NCBI GenBank assembly: GCA_030549775.1
Contig: CM060175.1
Span: 39,545,915 to 39,609,914 of the forward strand
Source of the DNA: Tamarix chinensis
Lineage: Eukaryota > Streptophyta > Magnoliopsida > Caryophyllales > Tamaricaceae
Direction of reading: 5' to 3'
Length of the DNA: 64,000 nt
Both the position numbers and the translations under genes were made by a program. Of this stretch, positions 1 to 11,938 are shown in pieces. Every line of letters begins with the position of its first letter. Positions within the stretch are counted from its first letter, which is position 1. The notes under the pieces are model-generated. The model did no database searches. It had not been told where the DNA came from and was given only the letters and a program-made list of their open reading frames with translations.

Positions 1-1736
1 TCTATAAATTTAATCAATTTGAATGTTTCGAAATGCAATTAAACACATTTTATAACATATCAAATAACCAATTGCTCAAAACTAGTAAAAGAAATACACA
101 ATTTAGCACAATTAGGGTTTTTGAGCTCGGAACGCAAACCCGATCAATTCTTGCCAAAACATCCCAATTGACAGTTCGAAAATGTAATTAAACATATTAT
201 AATGTAATTTATATAGTCAATTGAATAAAATAACCCGATTACTCAAACCAATTTAAACCCGCGGGAGTTTTGACCTAAAAATCCAATTCCGATCAATTAT
301 GCACAATTTTCCCAAATCAACACTTCCAATATGAAATTAAATACATTTTAAACGATACTATAAAATCAATTGAGCGGAACGGCTCAATTATACGACCCAA
401 TTTCATTACACCCAAAATTTGACCTAGAATTCAAATTCCGATAAATTCTGCATAAATTTCTCAAATTGACGGTTCCAACATAAAATTAGATACATTTTAA
501 AACATATTGTATAATCAATTTGTCCGAAATCGCAAAAACGGGCGGATCCGAAAAATTCGGGCATAACCCAGCCAAAAAACCAATTTTTCCGAAATCTCAA
601 CATAACAATACAATTAACCTATCCAAATCATTCTTACAGCACATATATACACAATCAAACAATCAATTTAGCTTTTTATAAGCTAATTCATACCCAATTA
701 ATCAAAACAAGGGTTAGGGTTTTTCAAAAATTATACCAAACGAAAACCGACAAATCTGGGCAAAGGAAGGCAGGGGGAAGCTTCGTCGGGGGGCCGGGGG
801 TGGCTCGCCGGTGGTCAGCAGGGTCTACCGTGGCCGGAAGGAGGCGCACCCAGCGCAGCTCGCCGCTGCTGCTGCTGTCGCTCACTGCTGCCGCCCGCTG
901 CTGATGCGCAGCTCCGGCTGCTGCTGAAGCGGTTGTTTCTGCGGGTTGGGGCCGACAAGGACTGGCGAGCTTGGCCGGAGCGGGGAGGAGCTTGGGGAGA
1001 AGGTGGCGGCGGTTAGGGTTGCAGGATGGGAGCAGGGAGTCGGGGCAGCAGAGGGAAGAGAAGAGAAGAGAAGAGAAAGAAGAGAAGAGAAAAAGGAAAA
1101 GGGAGAGGGGGTCGGCCGGGGTGCGGGTTTCTTTTTTTTTTTTTTACAAATACACATAGAATAAAATACTAAAAATATAAAAATATTATTAGAAGATTTT
1201 ATATAAAATTTATTTAACGAAAATTTATTTCTAACGGATCCGAAGGCTTAAAATTAATAAAAAGCTATATAAAGAATTTCGGAAACATTTTCGGAAGAAT
1301 TTACCATCGAACGTAAAAATTTATATTATTTACGGAAATACATTATAAGACCCTGAAATAATATTTAAAAACCTATAATAAAATATTTAATTCAAATTCT
1401 AATAAATCAAGACTAATTTTACTAATTTCCGTAATCGGATTTCCGCAAACTAAAAAGCGTAGAACGGAAGAAAATAAATTTCAAAAAGAAATTCTTAAAT
1501 AAGTTCCGAAAAATATTTTTAATTTAAAATTCCCGAAAATATTACATTCAATTGATTAAAACATCAATAAAATATTACTTCCCGAAAATGATTAATTACA
1601 TTCAATTATGAATTCAAAATCGTCAATAAATCCATAAAACGAATTGAAATTAAAATAATTAATTGTTTACATCAATTTACGCTAATAAAAACATTAAACT
1701 TAATAAATCTGGGTTTTAAAAATACGGGGTATTACA
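1..1736 (+). mobile_element. 3' part of a giant family G LTR, truncated by window edge
   Basis: This stretch aligns throughout with 26535-28274, the last third of the complete family G solo LTR. It shows the same AT-rich lead-in, the same GC/purine-rich block (about 770-1130), a poly-T tract (1130-1145), and the same terminal GGGGTATTACA ending at 1736. It is therefore the 3' part of a fourth copy whose 5' part lies left of the window. The next bases (TCAAT, 1737-1741) would be its target-site duplication, which cannot be checked here. Short open frames over the purine-rich block are compositional and have no retroelement domains. The family is Ty3-like by its termini and size; Del/Tekay or Tat/Ogre are possible clades but neither is proven. 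Confidence 0.85.
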
Positions 1737-3670
1737 TCAATTCTCATAGAATGGATCATTTAGATATCCACACTTTCTTGATTGTTAAAAAAAACTTAAA
1801 TTTTTTAGTAAAACCACAAGATGCATTAACATGACCAACTCTAACACACGCATGGTAAAAAAATCCATTTATGCATAGAAATGTAATTTTCAATCTTGGA
1901 ATGTCTACACCATGGAGAGAAGTATCTATTTTCCCCATATATGCTACAACCAATAGATGTAGGAGAGGCATGTGCTTGATGAGATTTGGAGGCTTTCATA
2001 ATAACAAAGGAACAATTCTATAGAGTTTGGCATTTTATTACCTTTATGTCACTATAACCTAAGCCCTATTGTTTCTTGCAATACTATTGAGAACTTAGCA
2101 ACATGTTTAAAATTTTTTCACCCTAAATGAATGTATAGGAAACCTTAAGACATTTATCACATTTGTCTTGGAAGTTAACCAACATGGATTGAATTTGATC
2201 TATCTTCACCTTATGACCGACACCAATTAATTTCTTATATGCATAAAATTCAATGAATTTTTTACTTGGCTCGATTATAATGTGCAATATGCAATATTCT
2301 AATATGTTGTGGTCATTAAGAAAATTTATATGCAATTCATTTAAGTGACCATAGAGTTATTTCATATCATCTCATTGTTTAGTTACTTTTTTAGTTTCAC
2401 ATAGTGAATCACACTAAAAACATAATAATTCATAATATGAATATGGAGCTTTAGATTATACCTCATTATCATCATCATCATACTCATCATCAAAGATGGA
2501 ATAGGTGGTGGAAGAGAAAGATTCATCTCTAAGTGACATAAAATTTAGATTTGCTACCTCTTCTTCTTCGTCTTCGGATATTTCTCTTTATCTTTCCCAA
2601 AATGTATCCATAACCTTCCATAGAGTTGGTTTATCTTATCCTACATTTCCTTTACTCATTTCCATTTGATTAACAATCTCATTTTTGAACTCATAATAAT
2701 TTTAAATAACATATCCAAGGTTTCTAAAAATGTGACACTTGATATTGTCATACTGTTATGAGCCCCTTGGTCTCCCTAAAGTTTTGGAAGGTTGTTCTCA
2801 TTCTTTTTCATTTATTCTTCATTTAGATCAAAAAGAACTTTTAAATTGAGTAGTAATAAGTCATAACTTTTCTTCATCCATTGTACCTTCATCATCTCCT
2901 TATTCTTCTTCAATCATCATTTATTTTTACCTTTATGAAGAGGATAAATCTTTTAGAGAGAGATACTTCTTCTTTTCCTTACCTATGTCTTCCATCTTGG
3001 ATTGATGGACCATTCTCATCGATGGTCATAAATGTAAGGTCTCTTACTTCTTCAATAGTTGTGGCTTTTGTAATCAACTCTTTTATAATACCTTTGAGAA
3101 CCTTTTTCATTCTCTCTTCCTTGGTGATGATATTCCTCAAAGCTTTGAGGTTTTCAAAATAAAGGTGAATTGATTGCTCTTATTGACTCTCATTTCTTCA
3201 TAAAGAATAACTCGTATTCTCTATTATGAAGGGTTATTCTATGATTTGTTACATGTGTTGTTCCCTCAAGCTTTAAGATAACTTTAACCTAAATTTATGT
3301 GGTGGTGGTGAATGATTGTATTAAATTATACTCTTTTTCCCCAAGCCCACATTGCAAGATCGTAAAGGTTTTATCATTGAGAGTGAGCTTCTTTTTATCA
3401 GCATTGGTCAACTCAAATCATGTTATCTCAACCATCGTGCCATTAACCTCTTTCATGATTTTGATCAGGCCATCAATTATGATAGACCACATATCATAAT
3501 CTTGAACCTTGATGAATTAAATTATTATGCTATTCCAATAAGCTTACTTTTCTCCGTTGAACAATGGAAGCTTTGTGGTGGATATTCCTTCACTCAATCT
3601 CATTTAATCCATTTCTCTTAAGGATGATTTTTCAATCACAAATTATTAGATCTCTTCCGAGTTTCCAAGC
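1737..3670 (-). pseudogene. Copia gag and linker remnant (Copia-0)
   Basis: Read on the minus strand from about 3650, broken frames resemble the UBN2-type Copia gag. One stretch reads like the DYDMWSIIIDG plus ...KKLTLNDKT core (about 3500-3360), followed by ATTIEEVRDL (about 3060). A Glu/Asp-rich segment follows (about 2590-2460), then a zinc-knuckle-like HACVRVGHVNASC and a KKVWISK linker near 1880-1760, a spacing typical of Tork-like Copia polyproteins. Many stops and frameshifts make it non-functional. Protease, integrase and RT are absent because the family G LTR (1-1736) abuts it, so the rest either lies left of the window or was lost. The assignment rests on several short motifs in order, not on one long frame. 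Confidence 0.6.
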
Positions 3671-3688
3671 TCTAGTATTTATTAAAAG
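3665..3688 (-). other. Probable primer-binding site of Copia-0
   Basis: The minus strand reads ATACTAGAGCTTGGAAACTC, close to the TGGTATCAGAGC initiator-tRNA-Met primer site common in plant LTR elements. It lies directly upstream of the gag remnant and directly downstream of the probable LTR, the expected place. The match is imperfect. Confidence 0.4.
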
Positions 3689-3689
3689 A

Positions 3690-5574
3690 ACCCTATGGGT
3701 TAATAGTAAAATTTTTGCAATATAAATAAGAGAATAAAAATTTTACACACAATAGATAATGGTTAGAAAATAGAATTTCTCTACATCCACTACCAAAAGG
3801 GTTTCCATTTTGGATTATGAAACATCAGTGTATTTATTGATGATCTCTCCTCACTCATTTTATAACTCTAATATCCCAATAAAATTATAAGAGATCATTT
3901 ACAACTTGAACTATTTATTCTATCTAGATTTATGGATCTACTAATCTAGTGATATTTCTATGAAATGCTAGGGAACACAAAACCTTAATATATAGAGTTT
4001 TGACAAAATTTGTGGTTGATTACAATATATCTCACAAATGATACTAATATGGTTTTTTAGTGTAATTAGTTAGAAAAAAATAGATTTCATAAACAATGAG
4101 TAATTTCTAGTTGAGTAGAATGAGCACAAACACTTTCAAAAAAATATCTCAACTTGAGATGGATTTAAAAGTGAATAGATGACAAATAATTTTAAGTAGG
4201 AGTAAAGAATTGATTTATGTAATTAATGATAAATCCAAAGTTTTTTTTATGCTACCTCATAAACTCTATTTATACTTATGCAATATTGTATAGCCATTGG
4301 AGAAAAATAGCAAATATCAGTTGCTCCAGCAGTGGAATATTTTTTTTTAAATTTAATACTGACCAATCAATCGGTTGGGAAAACTAGTCGATCGGTTGTT
4401 CAAAACAATTGATCAAATATGTATAGACCTTATATGGAAAATATTATCATTACAAAAGCTAGTTGATTATTTATTGAAACCAATTAATCAGTTTCATGTG
4501 GCATGCAGTTGGTCATATTAATATATTTGAATAGTAGTATGTTTAAGTAAACAAGTTGATGTGTCATTTAGAGTATTAGATCATTTTACCTTATCCATTT
4601 GATCATTTTAATCCTAGGTTAAAATCAATTTTGTGCTTCATCTTAGTCTTTATCCTGGTAAGTCAAACTGATATATTAGATTGGTAAATCTAGTTGATGT
4701 ATTTAAATAGGAGAACAAATAGGTTTGTACAAGAGTAAAATCCATCGAATGGTTATTAAAATCATTTGTTTGGTCTTAGTACCAATCAAATAGTTTGGTG
4801 GAACCATTTAATATGTTTAAACAGAGACAAATAGATTTCTATAGGAGTAAAACCCATGGACTATTTAGTCAAATCTAGTGATTCACTTTTGAACTAGCCT
4901 ATGTGTTTAAATAGAAACAGATGATTTTTTGTAGGAGTAAAACCCATGGACTGATTATTCAAACTTATCATTGGTTTCTAAACCAGTCAATAAGTTTTGT
5001 GAAACAAGTACATGTGTTTAAATAGAGCCAAATAAGTTTCTATAGTGACAAAATCTATGTACTAGTTAGACAAACAAGTCGATCGGTTTTAAAGTAGTCG
5101 ATCAATTTACTTAGCCAATCAAGTTGTTTGGGTTTTAATACACTTAATGACCTAAGTTTGAAGTAAACTAATTTATCGGTCTTGAGATCAGTCGGTTAGT
5201 TTCCATTAGAACTAGTATGGTTAGAAATACTTCTAAAAGAATATGGGATTGAAATCAACATGAATTTTTTTTATCAGAATAGTTCTATGGAAGAGTTTTA
5301 AGCATCCTAAGAGATTAGAATTAAAATTCCTTTGCCTATTCTAATTTAAAGATAGCCTAAGAAATGAACTATACACCTTGAGGTCTTGAGTCTTAGTTGT
5401 CTTAACATAGTCTTCTCTTGTGCCTTGAAACTTAATTTCCATTTTAAATTTTCACTTGAGAAATGATTTAAGTGAGTGCATTTTAACTTCTTTGTCATCA
5501 ATCATATCTTATGTGGACTTAAATATCGATGTTAGCTCATTTAAATTCATTTGTTATCATTAACAAGGTGTTAC
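3690..5574 (-). repeat. Probable 5' LTR of Copia-0
   Basis: This AT-rich, gene-free stretch lies between the primer-site-like sequence and a right edge ending ...GGTGTTACA at 5574. On the minus strand it starts TGTAACACCTTGTTAATGA, a plausible TG start. It holds a tandem repeat (4695-5130) with GTCGATCGGTT-like motifs. No second LTR is present for comparison, so both edges are estimates. Confidence 0.4.
4695..5130. repeat. Tandem repeat, units of about 90-112 bp
   Basis: Units begin with a GTTTAAATAGA-like motif near 4701, 4813, 4902 and 5013. Each continues with a sequence like AGGAGTAAAACCCATGGAC and then GTCAATCGGTTT-like steps. Four diverged units are visible inside the probable Copia-0 LTR. 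Confidence 0.6.
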
Positions 5575-6060
5575 ATATTTATTGACGAACGACATCAATA
5601 ATATAAGATAGAACAATCTATCATAGCTTAACATGGGCCAAAATAAAATATAATGAAGGATTTTAAGGATCTAAAACTAAATTACTTATCAAGATAAGTA
5701 GGAACTTGACACTCGTAACCTTACACAAGGAAATTACAAGATATGTGCATAATAATTGACATGGTATGGTATCAGTATGGTGATCGTACAAAGTAAACAC
5801 AACCTTCTATAGATGATAGCATGCCTATATATATGATTCAGTCGGAGCCCAATAGGGTCCTCCAACATAAACACTCTAAAGCTATCTAATTAAATTATTA
5901 TTTTACACACTCTGTTGTTTTAAGTATTTTGATTATTTTAGCCTTATATCTAATATGGGGTAGGTGGCAGATGTCTATCCTATATAAGGTATGATGGTAG
6001 CATCCCATTTTTCCTAGGTGTTTTTTCCTTTCACAAATGTTTTAATAAAAAAATTCAATA
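5575..6060. other. Gene-free spacer, no feature recognised
   Basis: AT-rich sequence between the Copia-0 LTR edge and the first readable piece of Copia-2. A GGTATGGTATCAGTATGG stretch near 5763 resembles a primer-binding site, but no LTR end was found beside it. It may be leader sequence of Copia-2. Confidence 0.3.
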
Positions 6061-6134
6061 GTTAAAAATGGGCATGTTATATTAAGAAGTCCAGATCTAA
6101 CTCTAAGAGTTGGAAAAATAATGTCACATGTTTA
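6061..6134 (+). pseudogene. Copia-2 gag tail before zinc knuckle
   Basis: One frame reads KKSRSNSKSWKNNVTC up to the Gypsy insertion, the basic Ser/Arg-rich stretch that precedes the CCHC zinc knuckle in Copia gag. The remainder of the knuckle is at 11797, after the Gypsy. The left limit is set only by where the frame stops making sense. Confidence 0.6.
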
Positions 6135-7115
6135 TGTAAGAGCATCTCAAGTAATCTAAAATAAGGATAATCTATTTATTAATTTTTTCAAAGTTGAAGA
6201 CTTCAAAAATATTCTCATTTGGATCAATATGTAACTAGATTATCTATCATCCATATAATCCATGCAAACTCCAAGATCCCAGGTAAATATGGCTTCCATT
6301 AGTTGTTACATGACTATACAAAATCCATCCTTAAACCAACTACAATATGGTTCCATTTACACTCAACGAAGCCATCAGCTAACTTACCTCCACAATCCAC
6401 ACATTTTTGGCCTATTCATGACCTAATTTGCCACCCATATTTTGTGCAAGAATTAGGGAATTGGTAAGGTGATTATGGGAAGTTCAAGGCCCTCTAAAGT
6501 TGGCTTAATTTATGGAGATAAAACCTCCACAATCTGTTGAATCGAGTAGCAAACATCGAGTAAGCTGCACTTCTTTTCTTATTTCCTTTACTAGATAAAC
6601 TTAGTTAAAGCATTTTGTTAGACAATTTTAATATGTAATTTATTTTTCCTAAGCATTGGCATAGAATTTGACACACAATCAACACTAGCTTATTGGAGTC
6701 TTGTTAACTTTAGTTAGCCTAAGTCAGTATCAACCATGGGTAAGGGTGTAACTAAACTAACCCACATGGTTAGAATCTATACGTAACCAATAGGAGTTCA
6801 TTCTCACTTTTAAAAGGGTGGAAAAGGCTATAAAAAAGGGGAAGATGACATTTTATTTTAAAAAAACATCCTAGTTGTCAACATTCTTAAGAGTAAGAAG
6901 TTTTCTAAAGTTCAGTTCAAATCTTGTACCATTTATGCTAAGTGTTGAAATCTTATTTGGTTGATGCAAGAAATTGAGTATGAAGGTTTCAAAACCAAGT
7001 TATCCCTTCAAATTTTACTCTTCCTCTCCATTCTATTTTTGATCTTTTATTGAAAATTTTCCTATTTTCAACACTAATACTTAGCATGGTTTTATTTTTT
7101 TAGCTGTATGCATCA
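6135..7115 (+). repeat. 5' LTR of Gypsy-1
   Basis: It starts TGTAAGAGCATCTC and aligns along its length with 10856-11796, including shared GTTAGCCTAAGT and AAGTGTTGAAA stretches. It carries an extra T-rich segment near 7090-7101. The end is placed at ...GTATGCATCA by comparison with the other LTR. The two LTRs differ at many positions, so the insertion is old. Confidence 0.85.
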
Positions 7116-7140
7116 AATTTGTATCAAATATTAAGGTTGG
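7116..7140 (+). other. Primer-binding site region of Gypsy-1
   Basis: Just after the LTR, TTTGTATCAAATATTAAGG resembles a decayed TTGGTATCAGAGC initiator-tRNA-Met site. The same arrangement with better conserved bases occurs at 18704 in the 18456-33617 element. Confidence 0.5.
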
Positions 7141-7325
7141 TAAACTTGGGTCCTCATCCTTTGCCATCAAATTATTCCTTAAATCTTACCCATTTTAATC
7201 CCCCACAAAAAATTTCTTTTCTATAGCCATTTTTCCCACAAGAATCGAATATTTCACCACTTTATTCCTCTTTTCATATTTCTTGGGTAAAGCTAAGTGT
7301 GTTGTGTGCAGGCCAAACTTAACCC

Positions 7326-8270
7326 ATGGAAAATCAAACTATTTCAAGGGGTTTGAATCTTGAAGAAGATAATAACCTAAGGAGGGATAGGGTCATAGGA
7401 GCCTTACTAATGAATCTTAGGAGAGTGTTTGGAATTTTGGAGTCATTAGTACCAAATGCCAACCTTTATAGAGCAAGAAATCCTTTTACCTCGAGGGGAA
7501 AAAGTGTGAATGGTGTGGGGGATGAGCCAATTGATTATTGATCATCTTCTAGAAATTCCCCTAGGTTATTTCGAAGGAGAAGGATGGTTATAAGAGATCC
7601 TCTTTGTGACATTAAGTTGGAAGTTCGAACTTTGATGGATCCTATAATCTAGAGGAAATTTTGAAGTGGGAAATAAGATGTAATCAGTTGTTTGAAGATA
7701 AGGTTTTGAATGATGAGAAGTATTAAGGTTGCAGTTCTTAATTTAAATGGGCTTGATTCCTTATGCTGGTAAAATATGGTACAAACTCGAAGGTGTAAGG
7801 CCAAGTCTAAGGTTAGAAGTTAGGAGAAAATGAAGAGGTTGATGAGGGAAATATTCTTGCCACATTTATATACTCAAGACCTATCCAAAAAAATGTATTC
7901 TTTAATACTAGGATCCTTGAGTGTGGAGGAGTACATTTGAGATTTGAGAGACTCATCATAAGTCTTGGTTTAGAGGAGGTTGAAGAGCAAACCATGTCTC
8001 AATTCATAGGAGGGTTAAGGGGAGACATCACTACAAAGGTGGAACTCTACAAATATTATATATTGGACAAGTTATTTCATCTAAACATCAAGATGGAGAA
8101 ACATAAAAAGAAGATGAGGAGTTTGAGGGTGGGGGTTAGGGGTTGAGGCTGAAAACTTACCCACCTAAAGAAGCCCCAAAGGAAAACCCTGATATCAAGA
8201 AATTTGATGTTAAGGGGAAAAGGAAGGTAGATGTGGGTGAGACTAGTATAACTAATGGTTTGCATTGCTT
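7326..8270 (+). pseudogene. Gypsy-1 gag remnant
   Basis: Short frames in sequence order resemble a chromovirus Gag. After an Asn/Arg-rich N-terminal part (7326-7541), a LSLGLEEVEEQTMSQFIGGLRGDI-like match to the Retrotrans_gag core lies near 7955-8030, where Gag usually has a FLNGLR..I pattern. A basic tail follows (about 8090-8240). Stops at 7541 and 8146 and frame changes break it. The protein would have formed the virus-like particle and packaged element RNA. Confidence 0.7.
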
Positions 8271-8850
8271 CAAGTGCCAAAATGAATATCCAAACAAGAG
8301 GGTAATGACCTTACTATACCAAGACGATGAAGAAATGGAGAGAGATGACACCAAAGACCAATCAACCATAGAGGGAGGGGCTGAAGTTGATGAAAATCCA
8401 TCAAATGTAGGGGAAACTCTAATGGTGAGAAGGGTGTTGCAAGCTACAGTGGCCTTAGAAGATGATTCCCAAATAGAGAACATATTCCATATCAAGTGCA
8501 CCTTACTTGTTAAAATAAGCTCCCTTATTCTTGTCAGGGGTAGTTATGCAATAGTGGCTTCTTTCATTTTCATGGAGAAGCTAAATTTGGAGACAAAAAC
8601 ACATGCCAATTAATATAAACTACAATGTCTTAATAATGGTTCAATGGTTGAAGTATCCAGGCAAATGGTCATACCTTTTTCCATAGAAAAAAACTATCAA
8701 GATAGTGTTGTTTGTGATATTATTCCCATAGATGCTTGTCATTTGTTGTTAGGTAAACAATGGCAATTTAATAGGGATTTTAAATGTGATGTTAGGAAGA
8801 ATAATTACAGCTTGATCTGTGCTATAAAAAAATATTGTACTCACACCCTT
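8262..8850 (+). pseudogene. Gypsy-1 zinc knuckle and protease remnant
   Basis: LHCFKCQNEYPNKRVMTLLY keeps the first two Cys of a CCHC knuckle but has lost the usual Gly-His and third Cys. An acidic linker follows, then IENIFHIKCTLLVKISSLIL at the position of the retropepsin domain. The catalytic Asp-Gly-Gly region reads VRGSYAIVAS, so the aspartate is gone. A ...CLNNGSMVEVSRQMVIPFSI segment and DACHLLLGKQWQF complete the typical protease to RT linker. This order matches chromovirus Pol closely, and the lost Asp shows it is dead. Confidence 0.75.
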
Positions 8851-8959
8851 TAGCATTTGATCCTTACTTATTAAGGAGGAAAAGAAGTGTAATAAGGCTT
8901 TGTTTGTTGATGGGAAGGGATTGGAAAGGGTCATAGAGAAAGGAAACGCCTTACAATTA

Positions 8960-9640
8960 TTGTTGATGCATGAGCCTAATGAGAAGAAACATAAACTCAA
9001 CCCTCAAGTCAAAAACCTACTAGGTGAGTTTGGCGATGTTTTCCAAAATGACTTATCTAGTGAGTTGCCTCCCATAAAGGGCATAGAGCACCAAATAGAT
9101 TTTACTCCCAATATAACATGCCTAAAAAAGCGGTCTTATAGGTGTGATCCTAAATAAACTATGGAGTTGCAAAGAAAAGAAACCTTCAAACTAATAAAAA
9201 ATAAGTTAAGTAAGGCTCCCATCATATGGCTACCCAACTCTAACAAACTGTTTGATGTCGAATGTGACACAAGTGGAGTAGGCGGTGGGGTTGTCTTGTA
9301 CAAGAAGGAAGGCCAATGGCTTTCTTTAGTAAGAAGCTTAATCTTTCAAGATTCAATTATAGCACCTATGACAAGGAGTTTTATGCCATAGTTAAGGCAT
9401 TAGATTATTGGTCACATTATCTCCGACCAACAAAATTTGTATTACATACCAAGCATGAGTCCCTAAAGTATATAAATGGGTAGCATAAGCTCAAATCTAG
9501 GAATAATAGGTGGGTAGAATTTATACAATGCTTTTCATTTGTAGCAAAGAATAAGAGTGGCAAGACCAATTTTGTGGTCAATTCAGTCTAGGAGGTATTG
9601 TATGTTATCATTACTAGAGGCTAGGGTCCTAGGGTTTGGG
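8960..9640 (+). pseudogene. Gypsy-1 RT start fused directly to RNase H (RT core missing)
   Basis: The frame reads the segment leading into RT (FGDVFQNDLSSELPPIKGIE, then HQIDFTP... and YRCDPK), reaches ELQRKE at about 9164-9181, and continues at once with FKLIKNKLSKAPIIWLPN and FDVECDTSGVGGGVVL. The latter is the RT thumb/RNase H start, with the first catalytic Asp. In intact relatives roughly 200 residues containing the palm and the catalytic YVDD lie between these motifs; none is present. The loss looks like a single internal deletion. RNase H continues in broken frames to about 9640. Confidence 0.8.
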
Positions 9641-9739
9641 TGCCTTAAAGAGTTGTACAAATAGGATAAAGACTTTGCTAGCTACATGGAGGGTTATGAT
9701 AAGCCTCAAGGACCATACCTAGTGGGAGAAGGATTTCTT

Positions 9740-10830
9740 TCCAAGGGCAGCAAGCTATGCATCCCAAAGTGCTCCATCTAAGAATTATTCATCCAATAAA
9801 TGCATAGGGGAGGTTTGGAGGGTCATTTTAGAATCAACAAGACATATTTTGTGCTTTGGAACACTTTTTCTAGCCTTAAACAGTGGGAGATATATAATCC
9901 CTCATTGTCAAGTGCTCTACATGCCAAAGGTCAAAGAGTCAGCTCAACCAAGGACTCCACACACCTTTACCCATCCCACACCACCCTTAGGATTATGTAA
10001 CCATAGACTTCATATCAGATTTTCCTAAGACTCAATGGTAAAATGATTCTATTACGGAATTCATCGATTATTTCTCTAAGATGGATCATTTTGTCTCATG
10101 TCATAAGACAAATGCTACCACTTACATCGCCGATAATTACTTTAAACAAACAAATTAGTTTCATGGTATCCCAAAAACAATCATCTTTGATCAAGATACC
10201 AAGTTCCATAGTTATTTTTGGAAAACCTTGTGGAGAATACTCGGTACTAAACTTTTCTTTAGTACCGCTTACCACCCATAAACCGACAAACAAATAGAAG
10301 TCACCAATTGCATGATCACAATTCTTTTAAGGAACCTAGTTCACACGTCCTTAAAATATTGGGACATCATGCAAAGTTATGAAGAATTTGCCGACAATTG
10401 TTCTCCCACATATGTCACAAAGCACTCACATTTTAAAACCACCACACCCATTGACCTCATTCCCTTACCAATCTCAGCACAACTAGTTTTAAATCAAACT
10501 AATAAGCCAAAAAATTCAAAAAATTGGATGAACAAGTTAGGACCAAAATCAAGAAAGCTAATGACATGAACCAAAAGAAAGCCAAAAAAAAAAGAGCAAG
10601 CTTTTGAGATAGAGGATCCATTATGGTTGCACTTTTGAAAGGACATATTCCCATCCTAAAGGAAAACAAAACCATGCCAAGAAGCAATGGTCCTTTCCAA
10701 ATCCTTGAGAAAATAGGTAATAATCACTATTGGCTTGAGCTTCTACATGACATGGGGAATTTGTCCCCTACATTTAACGTAGGAGATTAAATCCCTTATC
10801 TACATGACACACCCTACAAAGATGAGGAGG
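9740..10830 (+). pseudogene. Gypsy-1 integrase and C-terminal remnant
   Basis: In order I see the HHCC zinc-finger region (MHRGGLEGHFRINKTYF, about 9798-9850), the catalytic core with first Asp (DYVTIDFISDFPKTQW, about 9990-10040), second Asp ([11 protein letters not shown], about 10185-10217), and the Glu-bearing TDKQIEVTNCM (about 10280). A C-terminal segment at about 10615-10800 resembles the linker before the chromodomain, ending in a PTFNVGD-like motif. Stops occur throughout. The protein would have inserted the cDNA into chromosomes. Confidence 0.8.
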
Positions 10831-10837
10831 TCCCTTC

Positions 10838-10855
10838 TCAAGAGGGAGAGAATAA
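10838..10855 (+). other. Polypurine tract of Gypsy-1
   Basis: CAAGAGGGAGAGAATAA sits immediately before the TG start of the 3' LTR, the expected place for the plus-strand primer. Confidence 0.75.
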
Positions 10856-11796
10856 TGCTGGAGCTTCTCAAATAATCTAAATTAAGAATAATCTACTTAT
10901 TAATTTTCCCAAAGTTAAAGACTTAAAAACTATTCTTATTTGATTCAATAAGCAACTATATAATCTAGTATCCATACAAGCCCTTCAAACTCCAATATCC
11001 CACATAAATGTGGAATCCTTTAGCTAGTGCTTGGCTCCACAAAATCCATCCCTTAACCAGCTATAATATGGTTCCATTTCCACTCAACCAAGCCAATTTC
11101 TTACTCCACACTCCACATATCTTTGGACTATTAATGACCTAATTTGCCACCCATATTTTAAGTAACATAGGGAAGATGAGTATGGTAAGTTCAAAGCCCT
11201 CCAAATCTGGCTTAATTTATGGAGAAGCAACCTCTAAAATTAGTAGAATCAAGTAGCAACCATTGAGCAAGCTGCACCTTTTTTCTTATGTATGTTATTA
11301 GCTAAAAATAGTTAAAGCATGTTGCTAGAATTTCTTAATATATAATTTATGTTTACTAAGCATTTTCAACCCACAATCAACACTAGCTAATTAGAATCTT
11401 ATCAACTTTAGTTAGCCTAAGTTAGTGTCAACCATGGGTGAGGGTGTAACTAAACTAACCTATATGGTCAGAAGTTGTATGTAACCCCTAAAAGTTGATT
11501 CTCACTTTTAAAGGGTGGAAGAGGCTGCAAGAAAGGGGCAGATAGAATTTGATAATAAAAAATCCCTGGTTGTTGACGTTCTCAAGAGTAAGAAATGTTC
11601 TTGAGTTTGGTTCAAATCTTACACCGCTTATGATAAGTGTTGAAACCTTAGCTGGTTGATGTAAGTGCTTGGGTTTAAAGGTTTGAAAACCAACAAGTTT
11701 TCTCTTCAGATTCTCCTTGTCCTCTCCATTCTATTTTTGATCTTTTGTTCAAAGCTCCCCCATTTTCAACACCAATGCTTACCATTATGCATTACA
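10856..11796 (+). repeat. 3' LTR of Gypsy-1
   Basis: It starts TGCTGGAGCTTCTC after the polypurine tract and ends ATGCATTACA. It is a direct repeat of 6135-7115. The last 150 bp also resemble the right end of the 18456-33617 element (33439-33617). Confidence 0.85.
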
Positions 11797-11924
11797 TTCT
11801 ATAGGTCTCACAAGACGGGGCATGTTAGAAAGTTTTATCCTAATTGGAAGATTGATGCTAAGTTTGCTTAGCCTTTTGATATAAAAGATGATGTTGTAGT
11901 TTCCCATGATGATAGTGGTGGAGA
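11797..11924 (+). pseudogene. Copia-2 zinc knuckle and linker
   Basis: The frame reads FYRSHKTGHVRKFYPNWK, then DDVVVSHDDSGGD up to the CACTA insertion. It is a Copia CCHC knuckle (first Cys on the other side of Gypsy-1, Gly-His retained, last Cys replaced by Tyr) and the start of the gag-protease linker. Confidence 0.75.
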
Positions 11925-11938
11925 CACTACAATAAAAC

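Larger units (their letters stand above)
6135..11796 (+). mobile_element. Gypsy-1: Ty3/Gypsy element with both LTRs, RT core deleted
   Basis: Two clearly related direct repeats (6135-7115 and 10856-11796) bound gag, protease, RT-start, RNase H, integrase and C-terminal remnants in chromovirus order. The element is 5.7 kb. A primer site follows the left LTR and a purine tract precedes the right one. It is inserted in the zinc knuckle of Copia-2. Flanking bases (GTTTA before, TTCTA after) do not form a clean duplication, probably through later mutation. Every coding part is interrupted and the RT palm is missing, so it cannot have been autonomous in its present form. Confidence 0.9.

Noticed and set aside
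882..1164. Small open frames on both strands
   Set aside because: Compositional, inside the GC/purine-rich block of the family G LTR, with no domain.
5760..5785. Primer-binding site at GGTATGGTATCAGTATGG
   Set aside because: No LTR end immediately upstream and no gag directly linked; possibly part of the Copia-2 leader but not supportable.
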